Below are positions 1-8,324 of a stretch of DNA of 11,727 nt, in pieces. The position numbers and the translations under genes were made by a program. The first letter of the stretch is position 1, and every line of letters begins with the position of its first letter. Origin of the DNA: Smittium culicis (lineage: Eukaryota; Kickxellomycota; Harpellomycetes; Harpellales; Legeriomycetaceae); contig LSSN01002587.1 in the NCBI GenBank assembly GCA_001970855.1, forward strand, positions 1 through 11,727. Direction: 5' to 3'. Below the pieces are notes generated by a model. It was not told the origin of the DNA. It did no database searches and worked only from the letters and a program-made list of their open reading frames with translations.

Positions 1-1
1 C

Positions 2-49
2 CGCCAGGATCCTAACGCCCTTTTCCTTAGAGAACTAGACGAAGCATAA
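2..49 (+). CDS. 3' end of an unidentified upstream gene (partial)
   Basis: The reading frame beginning at base 2 stays open for 15 codons (RQDPNALFLRELDEA) and stops at TAA 47-49. The stretch is GC-richer than the sequence after it and gives a mixed, charged peptide typical of a protein C-terminus. A/T-rich, pyrimidine-rich DNA like a 3' UTR starts right after the stop. The gene would run in tandem with MRP4. The piece is too short to assign a family, and the minus strand cannot be fully excluded. Confidence 0.45.
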   Translation, partial: RQDPNALFLRELDEA

Positions 50-480
50 ACCCTTACATTCCAATTTTACCCCATTTTACCTCCTATACCTCAGTATCTC
101 TTAGTTTTACCTTTTCTTTATTTTTATTATTACCAAATTCTCTTCCTCCATAGTCAAATATAATTGTAATCAACATTTCTTTAATTTAATTTATCTTCCA
201 ATTACCATCTACGTTTAAAAAACTTGCTGATCATTGGCCAATATATTTTAGCCTATATTGACCGCCAATAATTCCCAATTGCTAATGTATCATGAACCAA
301 TGATTACCATTAACGGTAAATCAAATTAAATCAAACTTTGATACAAAAAAAAAATATTAATCTACAAATCCAAAGTTAAGAATTTATGTATCTGATATAC
401 AAAGCCATCAAAATTACTTTAGAAAGAATAGACTTTATAAAAAAAATATAAATAAATTAGAGCTAAAAAAATTATAAAAT
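50..480 (+). promoter_or_regulatory. MRP4 upstream region with six CCAAT motifs and an A/T-rich core promoter
   Basis: This 431 bp spacer has no gene. CCAAT occurs at 61-65, 198-202, 238-242, 265-269, 275-279 and 297-301. The copy at 238-242 is half of the palindrome ATTGGCCAAT (233-242), so that site reads CCAAT on both strands. CCAAT is the site of the fungal HAP2/3/5 complex, which controls respiratory genes in several yeasts; a role here is inferred from motif clustering and from the mitochondrial product of the downstream gene. A TATA-like A/T run (CTTTATAAA and following, about 433-452) lies 30-50 bp before the ATG. Confidence 0.45.
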
Positions 481-1536
481 ATGTTGAAGAGTGTTATAAC
501 GAAATCAGCGAAACTCCCAACCTCAATAAGACTGTTCTCCTCTTCAGTCACAAAAAGGCTTCCAGAGATTACTGCAAATGATGCTCAAGTTCCCGAAACT
601 CCAGAAATAGTGCCCCCGACTTTGACGAAGCAGGAAAAGATCCAAATCAACAACCATTTGAACAACTTGCTTCCTAAACTCAACAAGATCGGGTCACAAG
701 TAAACACCCATCAGCTGTACACGCGCCAGGCTACTTCCCAGCGCAATAGTTTCGCAACGACCGGAATCGATAAGCTGAAAGTATCCGATCTCGTCTGCGC
801 GGGCGTGCACCTCGGCCACAGCCACGAGCTCATGCATCCTTTGAACCTGAGCACCGTTTTCGGCACGAGGAACGGCATCAACATAATCAACCTCGAGCAG
901 ACGGTCGTTGCGCTGAGGCGCGCCATGAATTTCACCCGCGCCGTCGCGAAGAACGGCGGCATTATCCTATTTGCCGGCACCAAGCCGTTCATGAAATCGA
1001 TTGCTATTGACGCCGCCTACCGCTGCGACCAGTACTACGTCGTCGACAAGTGGGTGGCCGGCACGCTGACCAACAGCTCGCATCTGCTCACCAAGCAGCA
1101 CGCCTACATCACCGACAAGCTCGACGTCGAGCCATCGCCCGCCCACGCGCAGGCCCCAACTAGCAACACCAACAACAGCAAAAACAGCAGCAAAGACGCG
1201 AGGAAGAAGCAGAGCCGGTACGAGATCAGGCTCGAGCAGATGCAGAAGAAGTCGCTGCTCGAGTCCAACGCCATCAAGACGTACAAGCCCGACCTCATTA
1301 TCTGCCTCAACCCCATCGACTTGACCACGCTGCTCAACGAAGCCGACCGCGAGTACGTGCCCACAATCGCCCTTTGCGACACCAACTTCGATCCAACAAA
1401 AGTGTCGTTCGCGATCCCCGCAAACGACGACTCTGCGACCTCCGTCAAGATCATTGCCGAATACCTCAGCAACGCCGCCCTCGACGGAAAAAACGCCCGC
1501 AGAAACATCATCAATAACCCAAACAATACACAATAA
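481..1536 (+). CDS. MRP4: Mitochondrial small-subunit ribosomal protein uS2m (MRP4)
   Basis: A 351-residue uS2-family protein of the mitochondrial 30S-like subunit. Residues 1-25 are Ser/Lys/Arg-rich without acidic residues, like a matrix-targeting presequence. The uS2 core starts near residue 98. Visible family signatures are AGVHLGH (107-113), NGINIINLEQT (131-141), ALRRA (144-148), the invariant GTLTN (194-198), KPDLIICLNP (269-278) and CDTNFDP followed by IPANDDS (299-318). A low-complexity Ala/Asn/Ser/Lys linker (about 219-245) separates the two halves; such insertions are common in fungal uS2m. The start is fixed by an in-frame TAA at 475-477, and no intron is needed. From about 760 onward the third codon positions are strikingly G/C-rich, unlike the neighbouring genes. 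CTG at 913-915 and 1066-1068 falls on conserved leucines. It converges with GTB1. Confidence 0.95.
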   Translation: MLKSVITKSAKLPTSIRLFSSSVTKRLPEITANDAQVPETPEIVPPTLTKQEKIQINNHLNNLLPKLNKIGSQVNTHQLYTRQATSQRNSFATTGIDKLKVSDLVCAGVHLGHSHELMHPLNLSTVFGTRNGINIINLEQTVVALRRAMNFTRAVAKNGGIILFAGTKPFMKSIAIDAAYRCDQYYVVDKWVAGTLTNSSHLLTKQHAYITDKLDVEPSPAHAQAPTSNTNNSKNSSKDARKKQSRYEIRLEQMQKKSLLESNAIKTYKPDLIICLNPIDLTTLLNEADREYVPTIALCDTNFDPTKVSFAIPANDDSATSVKIIAEYLSNAALDGKNARRNIINNPNNTQ

Positions 1537-1814
1537 ACTAATCTCTTTTTACTCTAAAATTTTTACTTTCTTTTTCTTTTTTTTTTTTTATAAACTTCAT
1601 TACTCCTTCCCTCCCCCTCTCATCCCCCTCCCTATTTAAAATTAATACCGACAATATCCATCAAAAAAAAAAATTACAATAAACCAAATGTTTCTCTTTT
1701 TATTATTTTTTTTTTTAGTTATATAAAAAAGTATTCAAATTTTTGTTCCTTAAAAAACTGTTTAAATTATTGTCTGCTATTTTAACTTTCGCCTCCTTCA
1801 ATTTTATTTTTTTT
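1537..1814. terminator. Convergent MRP4/GTB1 3' spacer
   Basis: This 278 bp spacer lies between two convergent stop codons. It is dominated by T and A homopolymer runs (for example a T run near 1577-1589, an A run near 1663-1672, T runs near 1707-1716 and 1807-1816) plus a C-rich patch (CCCTCCCCCTC, 1610-1620). It presumably holds both polyadenylation regions, but I see no unambiguous site. The short ORFs that cross it are low-complexity read-through. Confidence 0.4.
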
Positions 1815-3751
1815 TTAAAGTTCGTCCTTTCTAGCATCTTCTTTGTTTTCTGGTTCATGCTTAGAATCGCTCTTCAAGTTGTCTTTCAGGGATTCATTAG
1901 CTTTCGCCAAGTTTTCGCCTTGCAAGTCTGGGCACGCTGTTGGAGATTTCATGGTTATGTGATAAACGCACTTCTCGGGTTCTGAAACAGACTCCACAAT
2001 AAATTCAGGCCCGCAGTCCATCATCAGTTGCACCGACCTGTTGGGTCCATTCCAGCAGTGTGCACCATTCAAGTAATTGTGTACGCTGTAGTCCTTCACC
2101 GCTTTTTCGTTAGCATCACTCTTCTCTCCAAACCCGTCAAATTTGCCCAAATTCATATTCGAGCCATCCTTGATCACCTTTTGCGACGCGCTTCCGAGCA
2201 TGCATACTTCATATGTGTATTCAGGAAGATTGATCGCCGAGCAGTTATCTTTGACGGCCAAGAAGATACTGTCTGGGCCAAGATCCATGTTGATGATGTT
2301 GTTGATGTTATTGATTTCGTTTTCAATATGTGAAATCTTGCTCTTCAAGTCAAAGAATTTGGATTTTGCATCTTCCAAATCTTTCAAAATCTTCTCTTCT
2401 TCTGGCGTGTTGGCAACACTGCTCTTGCTCATCTCGATTTCATGCAGCTTATTAGATACTTCATCAACTACGGCCTTCCACTTGTCTGCTTCTGCTTGAG
2501 CAAGAACGTCAGTCCTGGCCAGCACTTCCCAATTACCTCGAAGTTTTACATACTCGGCAGTGGCGCCTTTGACAGCTAAATCGTGGAAGTTGCGGTTATA
2601 GTCCTTTTCCAAATTATCCAGGATTTGAGAGAACACAAGTATATCGGCTTCAGTTTCTTTGATACTGTCTGAGAGAGAATCAGCAGCCGATTTACAAGAG
2701 GTAAAGCTGGACTCTTCTTGTTCTTGCTGCACTTTTTCGTCTTCGTCGGAGCTGATATTGCCATTGGAATCTATAAGTTTGCTGCTTTCAACAGCAACTC
2801 TAAGTCTAAAGTTAGCTTCGATAGATTCTTTGAAAGTAGTGAGGGCGGTTGTGACGGCTTTGTCGTCATACTCTTCGTTGTGGCCCGATTCCAAATCAGA
2901 TAAGATCTTTGCCAAAGTTCTAATTCTAGAGTCGAGAGACTTCTTCTTTGCCGAGTTGAAACGTCGAAGTTGGATAACGGTTTGTAAGTTATCAGCGGAA
3001 AGTTTCTGCTTTTCGATTTCGCTGGCTTTATTTTTTCTTTCGTTGATTTCTTTTTCTTTGCCTTCAAGCTCAGTTTTCAGGGCTTCAACAGAGCTCAATT
3101 CTGCATTTAATTCGTTTTTAGGTTTAGCTTTCTCGATAAGATCAATATTCATCTGTTCATAGAGTCTCTTAGCTTCCAATTTCAGTTTCTGTTTAACAAG
3201 GCCTCCATTGTACTCGTTCAGTCTCTTTTTTTCGGCCTTTTCTTTAAAGGCTTTGCCTTTTTCGAGGCATGTATCCGGGCACTTGACTATACCGCTCCAT
3301 TCGTCGGATCCGTCGCAGCATTCTTCGTCGCAGAAACCATCATTAACTTTGCTTGAGTCAATATAAACGGGTATGTGACCAATGTTTTTACAGTAAAAGC
3401 GGCCTGTATTACAAGCAGAGGTCCCAGGTTCGTCTGAACCATCTTCGCAATCGCAGTAGTCATCATTAACCCTATCAAAGGGAATTTTCTTTTTACCATC
3501 GAAGCAGGTGAACATTCCATCTGCATCTGGGACGTATTTGCTGAGCTCTAGAATAAATCAAAGAAAAAATATATTTATACCTCAATGCACCCAAAAGATA
3601 AAGTAAAAACACGTAGAGGTTAAATAAAGTAAAAGTACGTACCTGATGGAGCTACACCTCTAAGATTTCCATCATTTCCATTCTTGAATGAATTAGCTGA
3701 AGCGCAACTTAAACTCGCAGCGAGGAAGTATGCAACTTTAGAGTAGAACAT
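1815..3751 (-). CDS. GTB1: Glucosidase II beta subunit (PRKCSH/GTB1 family), one intron, KDEL terminus
   Basis: Join 3751-3643 with 3547-1815 to give 613 residues. This is the non-catalytic partner of ER glucosidase II: it recognises N-glycan mannose and helps the alpha subunit trim glucose during glycoprotein quality control. A signal peptide (1-19, cleavage after ASA) is followed by LRGV and two Cys-rich LDLa-like modules (about 51-82 and 89-130; DCEDGSDEPG and CCDGSDEW). Next come long charged coiled-coil stretches (about 130-250 and 330-450) around an acidic patch (302-317). The MRH domain (about 472-575) has six cysteines (472, 485, 534, 548, 563, 575) and the sugar-binding set Q492, R540, E559, Y565. 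The last residues are KDEL, an ER-retrieval signal; many yeasts use HDEL. Splicing joins APS to ELSKYVPD in frame. The first ATG supplies the signal peptide. Confidence 0.95.
3548..3642 (-). other. GTB1 intron (95 nt)
   Basis: The donor is GTACGT and the acceptor TTCTAG, phase 1. Removing it fuses the signal-peptide exon to the LDLa exon through a GAG codon. Without it the signal peptide is lost. A possible branch region is TTTAAC upstream in the intron; no perfect TACTAAC is present. Confidence 0.88.
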
Positions 3752-3757
3752 TTTAGT

Positions 3758-3769
3758 GGGGGGGGGGGG
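3758..3769 (-). repeat. Homopolymer of 12 G (C on the sense strand) in the GTB1 5' leader
   Basis: Twelve consecutive G on the plus strand, so C12 on the GTB1 sense strand, ending six bases before the ATG (C12, ACTAAA, ATG). In this A/T-rich DNA such a run is conspicuous, and its length may vary or be a sequencing artefact. Confidence 0.85.
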
Positions 3770-3808
3770 ATGTAATACAGTGATGGAGTTTAGTACTAGA
3801 TTATGTTC

Positions 3809-3816
3809 CTTATAAA
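3809..3816 (-). promoter_or_regulatory. Possible GTB1 TATA element
   Basis: The minus strand reads CTTTATAAGG about 60 bp upstream of the GTB1 ATG. Spacing and sequence fit a yeast TATA-like element, but the DNA around it is A/T-rich, so this is only a candidate. Confidence 0.3.
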
Positions 3817-4021
3817 GTAGATGGGGAAAAAGAAACTAGAGTTTGATTTTAAATGTTGAAAATAAAATGAAGTAAAATAAAACAAAAAAGAGAAGCTCAG
3901 CCAACTAAAAAAGCCTATTCGAAGTTGGTCTCTTTTTTTATTATAATAGTCATAAATAAAGCCCTGGTATTTTTATTCGAGTTATGGCTAATTTGGGCGA
4001 GAAAATCTTGACTTGGGCCAT

Positions 4022-4210
4022 TTAAGCTAATTTCTCTAATTTACTCTTTTGCTCAGCCAATAACAATAGCAATAAACCCACTACACACTGTAAATGCATT
4101 GGCTGATCATACACCAGTCCAATAATCAAATCAATATAAAACCAGCCATATTTGCCGCCTAATTCCTTATTCAGCTTCTGAGAGTTTACACCACTCCAGC
4201 TGCCCCTATA
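4022..4210 (-). pseudogene. Coding-like minus-strand fragment with a hydrophobic tail (weak)
   Basis: Stop to stop this frame is open for 62 codons, ending at TAA 4024-4022. The translation has plausible protein character: LNKELGGKYGWFYIDL, then a hydrophobic segment containing six consecutive leucines, then a charged end AEQKSKLEKLA. It has no usable early ATG. A TATAG acceptor-like sequence at 4210-4206 would allow it to be a last exon, but I found no matching upstream exon. Open runs of this length are expected occasionally by chance in 2.6 kb of six-frame sequence, so confidence is low. Confidence 0.2.
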
Positions 4211-4647
4211 TTACCCAGTATATCATGAATACTAAAGCACTCAGGTACTCTCAATTCAGATTTTTTTAGAAGCTATTTGTTCTTAAGCCTCAAACAGATC
4301 CAATTCACTTTTCATATGTTTGCAAATATTAATACGCACCATATTTGCTTTTTCCAACTGTGTCAATGAAAAAAAATTTACAATCATCCAGCCTTTAACT
4401 GCCACTTTCTACAAACTTGATCAAATAAACAGTTTCTAAACACGCAATTACTAAGACTCTACCACATTTAAACACTTCTAAAATTCTTATTTTCATTGTA
4501 ACGTAAATAATCGCCATATTTTTTATTTTTGAAACTGTTGTGTTTTTAACAAAAATCATATATACATATTTAAAATCTCAAAAAAACGCTATAGCAGAAC
4601 ACTCACAGTCATCACACACTTTAACTGAGATCGAAACCCGTTTATTA

Positions 4648-4897
4648 ATGAGTTGCACTACACGCTGCCCAAAATATTTATTTTTATATATATCATTTAG
4701 ATCTATTTATAGATGAAGTTTCATCATCCAGATAAATGTTCTAATCACGTTCTAATTTTATCCCAGAATTATTAATACAAGAATTTGATCATTACACTCA
4801 TTGAACAAACTATAAATGATTAATTCTTTAGTATAAACAGGTTAATCTATTCAAGTTCTTATGAGTTTTACTACAAGACACCCAAAATTATCCATTT
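4648..4897 (+). repeat. Degenerate ~37 bp direct repeat, two copies 213 bp apart
   Basis: The copy at 4648-4684 begins ATGAGTTGCACTACACGC and continues CTGCCCAAAATATT; the copy at 4861-4897 begins ATGAGTTTTACTACAAGA and continues CACCCAAAATTATC. By eye about 27 of 37 positions agree, including ATGAGTT, ACTACA and CCCAAAAT. A related core (CACTACACACTG, 4079-4090) and a weaker one (CTCCCAAAA near 5017) lie nearby. Function is unknown; this may be an old local duplication. Confidence 0.3.
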
Positions 4898-5762
4898 GGC
4901 CCAGATAATAAAACCTTGAATATATACTAATTTAGCCATGTGTACTAGTTTTAATCTGCCATATAGACATCTATTTTTATATTCGTTTAAATATCAGTAA
5001 TGCTTATTACGCATACTCCCAAAAAAAGATTATTTAAAGCTAGCATATCAAGAAAGATATAACGATCACTTTTGTTCACAGCTGGATACACAATTTTTTT
5101 TCTGGAAATATAAATTGATATTTAATATAACAAAAATCTGGCTATCGAAATGATAATTTAGTTTACTGATTATGACTTAGCGCTTCAAGCGATAACCAAA
5201 CATGTACTAAAGCTAGTATATAATTTAGAACTATTCTTTTTGATATAAATACTTTTGATATCTAACTATACACTAATTTCTAATGCTTAATAAATGATTA
5301 AAATCTTATGCTAGTTTTTTTATAAAAGCCCGCTTTTATTACAAAAAAGCTGACATTTTTTCTAATAAAGTATGTAGGGCCATGCATAAATAACAGCCAA
5401 CATTAATCTTATGAATAGATCAACGTACCTAAATATTATCATTATTGCTTATGGAATAATAATACTTAATATTAGCGGTTTGAACAAAATATAATTAATC
5501 TAGTCACTATGCCTAATATACAAAAAAGATGGTATATTCTATTTCTATTTAGCCAGCGAAACTAATTAACAAAAATTGAATTATTTATACTCTGAAATTA
5601 TAAGGTTTTTATAGTTGATAAAAAAAGGAAAATGATCAAAATATATAACACAATCCTAAAAAAGAAAGAAATAGGAAACAACCAGAGTAGAATACAAATT
5701 TAACTCCTGGATATTTTGTTTTTATTTTTTGTTACAGGTATAAGCCAGTTTCAAGTTTTGCT

Positions 5763-5927
5763 TTACATGTATAAATCTGAATATTCGGGCTCGGAGTTAG
5801 CATCTGGAGTAAAAGCTCTCTCTCCACTAGCCTCATAGGCTTGGTCATTTTTTAATAATTGGCATGAAAACTCGCATTGCCAAAAATAAAGTTTTATTTT
5901 TTTATTAGGGATTTCGAGTTTGAGAAA
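5763..5927 (-). pseudogene. Coding-like C-terminal fragment on the minus strand
   Basis: A GC-richer island inside the A/T-rich gap. The minus frame is open for 54 codons and ends at TAA 5765-5763. Its last half (YEASGERAFTPDANSEPEYS and four further residues) uses mostly purine-first codons and has the mixed, acidic composition of a real protein tail. No start codon, upstream exon or family match is visible. It could be the last exon of an unannotated spliced gene or a relic. The plus strand is also open over part of the island after a TTACAG acceptor-like site (5733-5738), so the strand is not certain. Confidence 0.3.
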
Positions 5928-6176
5928 TTAATGGATAAATCAATTTTAGTAATTAAAAAATATTATCTCAGTTTTAATTTCTCTCACTCAGGCTAATTTG
6001 TTTTTTAAGGAGTAAAAAACGTGCAATTTATTTTTTTTTATAAATTATACCGATCCCATGTTACGTCTTTTCTTTTTTTTTTTTAAAAAATTGGGAAATG
6101 ATGAAATAAACTAGTTTCAGGGCAATTTATCATTTTTGAAGGTTTACGGAACATTGTTTTTATTTATGGTGAAGCA

Positions 6177-6184
6177 TATAAAAG
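6177..6184 (+). promoter_or_regulatory. TATA box candidate for the hydrolase gene
   Basis: TATAAAAG, a near-ideal TATA box, lies about 205 bp upstream of the ATG at 6390, within the usual yeast range once a leader is allowed for. No other gene is positioned to use it on this strand. Confidence 0.4.
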
Positions 6185-6389
6185 GAACATATATCCACAA
6201 TATATATCAATATCTAAAAAAAATAATTAAAGGCTAGCTAATTATCAAATTGTATTAATAAGTAATATTAGTTAAATCGACTTTATCAATCAAGAAGTAG
6301 TTGGTTTAATTTTCCGAGTACTTTTTAGTTAGAGTATACCACTTAAGAAATAATTAAAAGCATCGAAATATTTTAAAATTGGGGGGAAA

Positions 6390-7824
6390 ATGTCTGATTT
6401 AGCAGCAGGAGTCTTTCAGTATGATTGGAGCGAAGAAGAGCTTCAGAAACTCAAAGAAAAGGCGGTTAGGATAACAGGAAAATCAGCTGTGGATTTCTAC
6501 AAGAACGGGCCAGTATTGCCAAACTGGACTCTCGGGTACCAACTGGGGCTCGACATGGTTAAGATAGCATACGGAACTTTAGTACCTGATGCTCCAGTCA
6601 CTCTGGAAAATTTTGATTTGGATTCGTATATAGCCAAATGCAAGCCATTCAGAGAATCTGTCGCGAATATCAGCGGGTCAGGAGGAAACTTCAGAAAACA
6701 CGATTGGCCCATCAGACCATCCGAGCTGCTACAAGGCGTTGAGGTTCCTCTATTTTCGGAGCTTGTAGCGAGTGACGAGAGTTTAGATACTCCCAGAACA
6801 CTTATTGCCGAAATCACCGCATCAGACTCTTTGGCAGAGCTCGAAGCATCCAAAAACTCTAACGACGTTTTTGATTTCAAGCCTATGTCCGACAATGAAG
6901 TTGTCATGGTTCATTACCATGGCGGAGCTTATTTGCGTGGCTCGCCGAGCATTTACAGAAATTTTTTCGTAAAACTGTCTAAAAAAACTAACTCAAGAGT
7001 AATCGGTAACCCATCTAAATTATCACATCAATCAAAGAATAGTTTAGTCCTTCATATAAATACTTTTTACAACAATTAAATAGTCATAAATATATATTAT
7101 TGCGAGTTAGTTTTACTAATGACTAAGATATTGTTTTATTTTGAATCTGCATTTAATTATAATTATATTAGCTCCCAGCTACAGACTAGCTCCAGACACG
7201 GTTTATCCAGCACAGATATATGACGGATTCATGTTTTATCTTTATCTCTTGAAGCAGGGCTTTAACCACAAAAACATAGTGTTGATGGGAGATAGTGCTG
7301 GAGGTAACCTGGTACTTTGTATTCTGCAGCTCTTGAAGCAAGTAGGAATGGATCAGCCAAAAGGCGCCATCTTGTACTCGCCTTGGGTCGACTTATCACA
7401 CACTAACGAGTTCAATGTTGCCAATGCAGCTTATGATTTCGTCTCGCTGCCAAACATCAACAGCGTACTCAACTCAACGCGTCTCTACATCATGCCAGGG
7501 AAACCATTAACCGACGAGTTTAGAAATCGGCTTTTGGACCCGTTGATTTCTCCTACTTTTGGCAACTATGACGACATTGCGCCCTTGTATATACAAAGCG
7601 GTGAATCTGAAGTTTTGCTCGATGATATTGACAGATTTGCCGTTAAAGTCGGCGCAGAAAAGACTACCATTAAAGGTAGAGACCACCCAGGATTCTCTAC
7701 TGACAATAAAAACATCTATGAGATGTATGTAGGCATGGTACATATTTTCTTCTTTTTCAATGAAGCGGACGAAACGTTCTCTGCCATCGATGGAGTAGCC
7801 AATTTCCTAAATCGCCTTGGTTAA
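6390..7824 (+). CDS. GDXG/hormone-sensitive-lipase-type alpha/beta hydrolase, one intron
   Basis: Join 6390-7005 with 7172-7824 to give 422 residues. The oxyanion-hole motif HGGAY (177-181), the conserved APSYRLAPD block (206-214) and the nucleophile elbow GDSAGG with Ser247 define the HSL/GDXG esterase family. The acid is expected in GESEVLLDD (349-357; E352 by alignment, with D356/D357 as alternatives) and the histidine is probably H396 in GMVHIF. About 170 residues precede HGG and would form a cap. I see no clear signal peptide or N-terminal membrane helix. Fungal relatives include carboxylesterases and steryl deacetylases such as yeast Say1, which is similar in length, but the substrate cannot be read from sequence. 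The start is the first ATG, after GGGGGGAAA. Splicing at SRVI/APSYR restores the conserved block exactly. It is convergent with the next gene. Confidence 0.92.
7006..7171 (+). other. Hydrolase intron (166 nt) with TACTAAT branch site
   Basis: The donor is GTAACC, the acceptor ATATTAG, phase 1. A branch-site match TACTAAT (7114-7120; consensus TACTAAC) lies about 50 nt before the acceptor. If retained, translation would stop at 7077-7079 and the nucleophile elbow would be lost. Confidence 0.92.
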
Positions 7825-8324
7825 ACCCTTTTTTTTATAACCTTTAAAAAATATTTATATCCCTTTTTATCAAGTTGGTTTGAATAAATTGCAAATAAAT
7901 TCGATAAAAGTTAATTAGATCTAGTCTTGGTGAAATATTTGTAAGCGAGTAATTTTTTAATTTTTTATTATATTATTTATAACAATTGTTAATATTGTGC
8001 ATGCTTCTATGTCTATAGACTATTGTTTATACTAATGATAGAAATAACAAAAGAACGGTAGATTAGGTTTGAAAAATTCAAAATATTAGTATATAAAGGT
8101 CAAAAAAACATGTTTTTGGGGTTGTGTGATCTAGCGTCGAATTAAAATGAGAAACGATTATTGTAAATACAGATAAAATACCAAAAGAATATGTGTTATT
8201 TATTTTTAAAAAAAGGAAAATCTATAAACAGAGGATAAATAAACAAAAAAAAAATCAGCAGAGGGGAGGAAATATTATATAATGCTTGATATCAGGATAT
8301 TGTAAGGGAGAGTGGGGTATTCTA
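7825..8324. terminator. Convergent spacer between hydrolase and PAP2_C gene
   Basis: 500 bp between two TAA stops with no coding signal. It contains A/T runs suitable for 3' ends on both strands and a perfect 14 bp palindrome AAAAACATGTTTTT (8104-8117). Nothing else is recognised. Confidence 0.4.

Larger units (their letters stand above)
3817..6176. other. Long gene-free divergent spacer between GTB1 and the hydrolase
   Basis: About 2.4 kb (2.6 kb between the two start codons) with no ORF of 60 codons beginning at ATG on either strand. It is very A/T-rich. From about 4050 to 4900 the plus strand is visibly C-rich and G-poor. I looked for tRNA box B, snoRNA C/D pairs, U1-U6, SRP, RNase P and point-centromere CDEIII motifs and found nothing convincing. 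A perfect 8 bp inverted repeat with a 2-nt spacer (ATAAAAGC/GCTTTTAT) sits at 5322-5339, and a 6 bp stem (CCAACT/AGTTGG) followed by a T run at 3901-3940. Two coding-like minus-strand remnants are listed separately. Confidence 0.5.

Noticed and set aside
711..1533. Three antisense ORFs over MRP4 (711-992, 967-1533 and 1104-1526, minus; up to 188 codons)
   Set aside because: They are by-products of the G/C-rich third positions of MRP4; their translations are low-complexity Val/Gly/Leu-rich with no domain.
1454..1985. Small plus-strand ORFs 1454-1639 and 1743-1985
   Set aside because: They read through poly-T and Phe/Lys-rich low complexity, overlapping the MRP4 end and the antisense of GTB1.
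2028..3162. Plus-strand ORFs inside GTB1 (up to 167 codons)
   Set aside because: They are shadows of the GTB1 coiled-coil codons; the minus frame has the complete domain order and a clean splice.
4629..4640. tRNA box-B-like GATCGAAAC
   Set aside because: The flanks do not form a T stem, and no cloverleaf can be drawn upstream.
4742..4752. Point-centromere element (CDEI-like ATCACGTT)
   Set aside because: It does not match RTCACRTG at the last base, and no CDEIII-like TTCCGAA was found nearby.
6096..6180. Box C-like ATGATGA suggesting a C/D snoRNA (also one on the minus strand near 4725)
   Set aside because: No CTGA box D or terminal stem at a suitable distance.
6497..6907. Minus-strand 136-codon ORF in hydrolase exon 1
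   Set aside because: Shadow of the hydrolase frame, which carries the catalytic motifs after splicing.
7507..7743. Minus-strand 78-codon ORF in hydrolase exon 2
   Set aside because: Antisense of a well-supported exon.
8104..8117. Palindrome AAAAACATGTTTTT as a regulatory site
   Set aside because: It lies between convergent genes and is built of A/T runs; likely chance.
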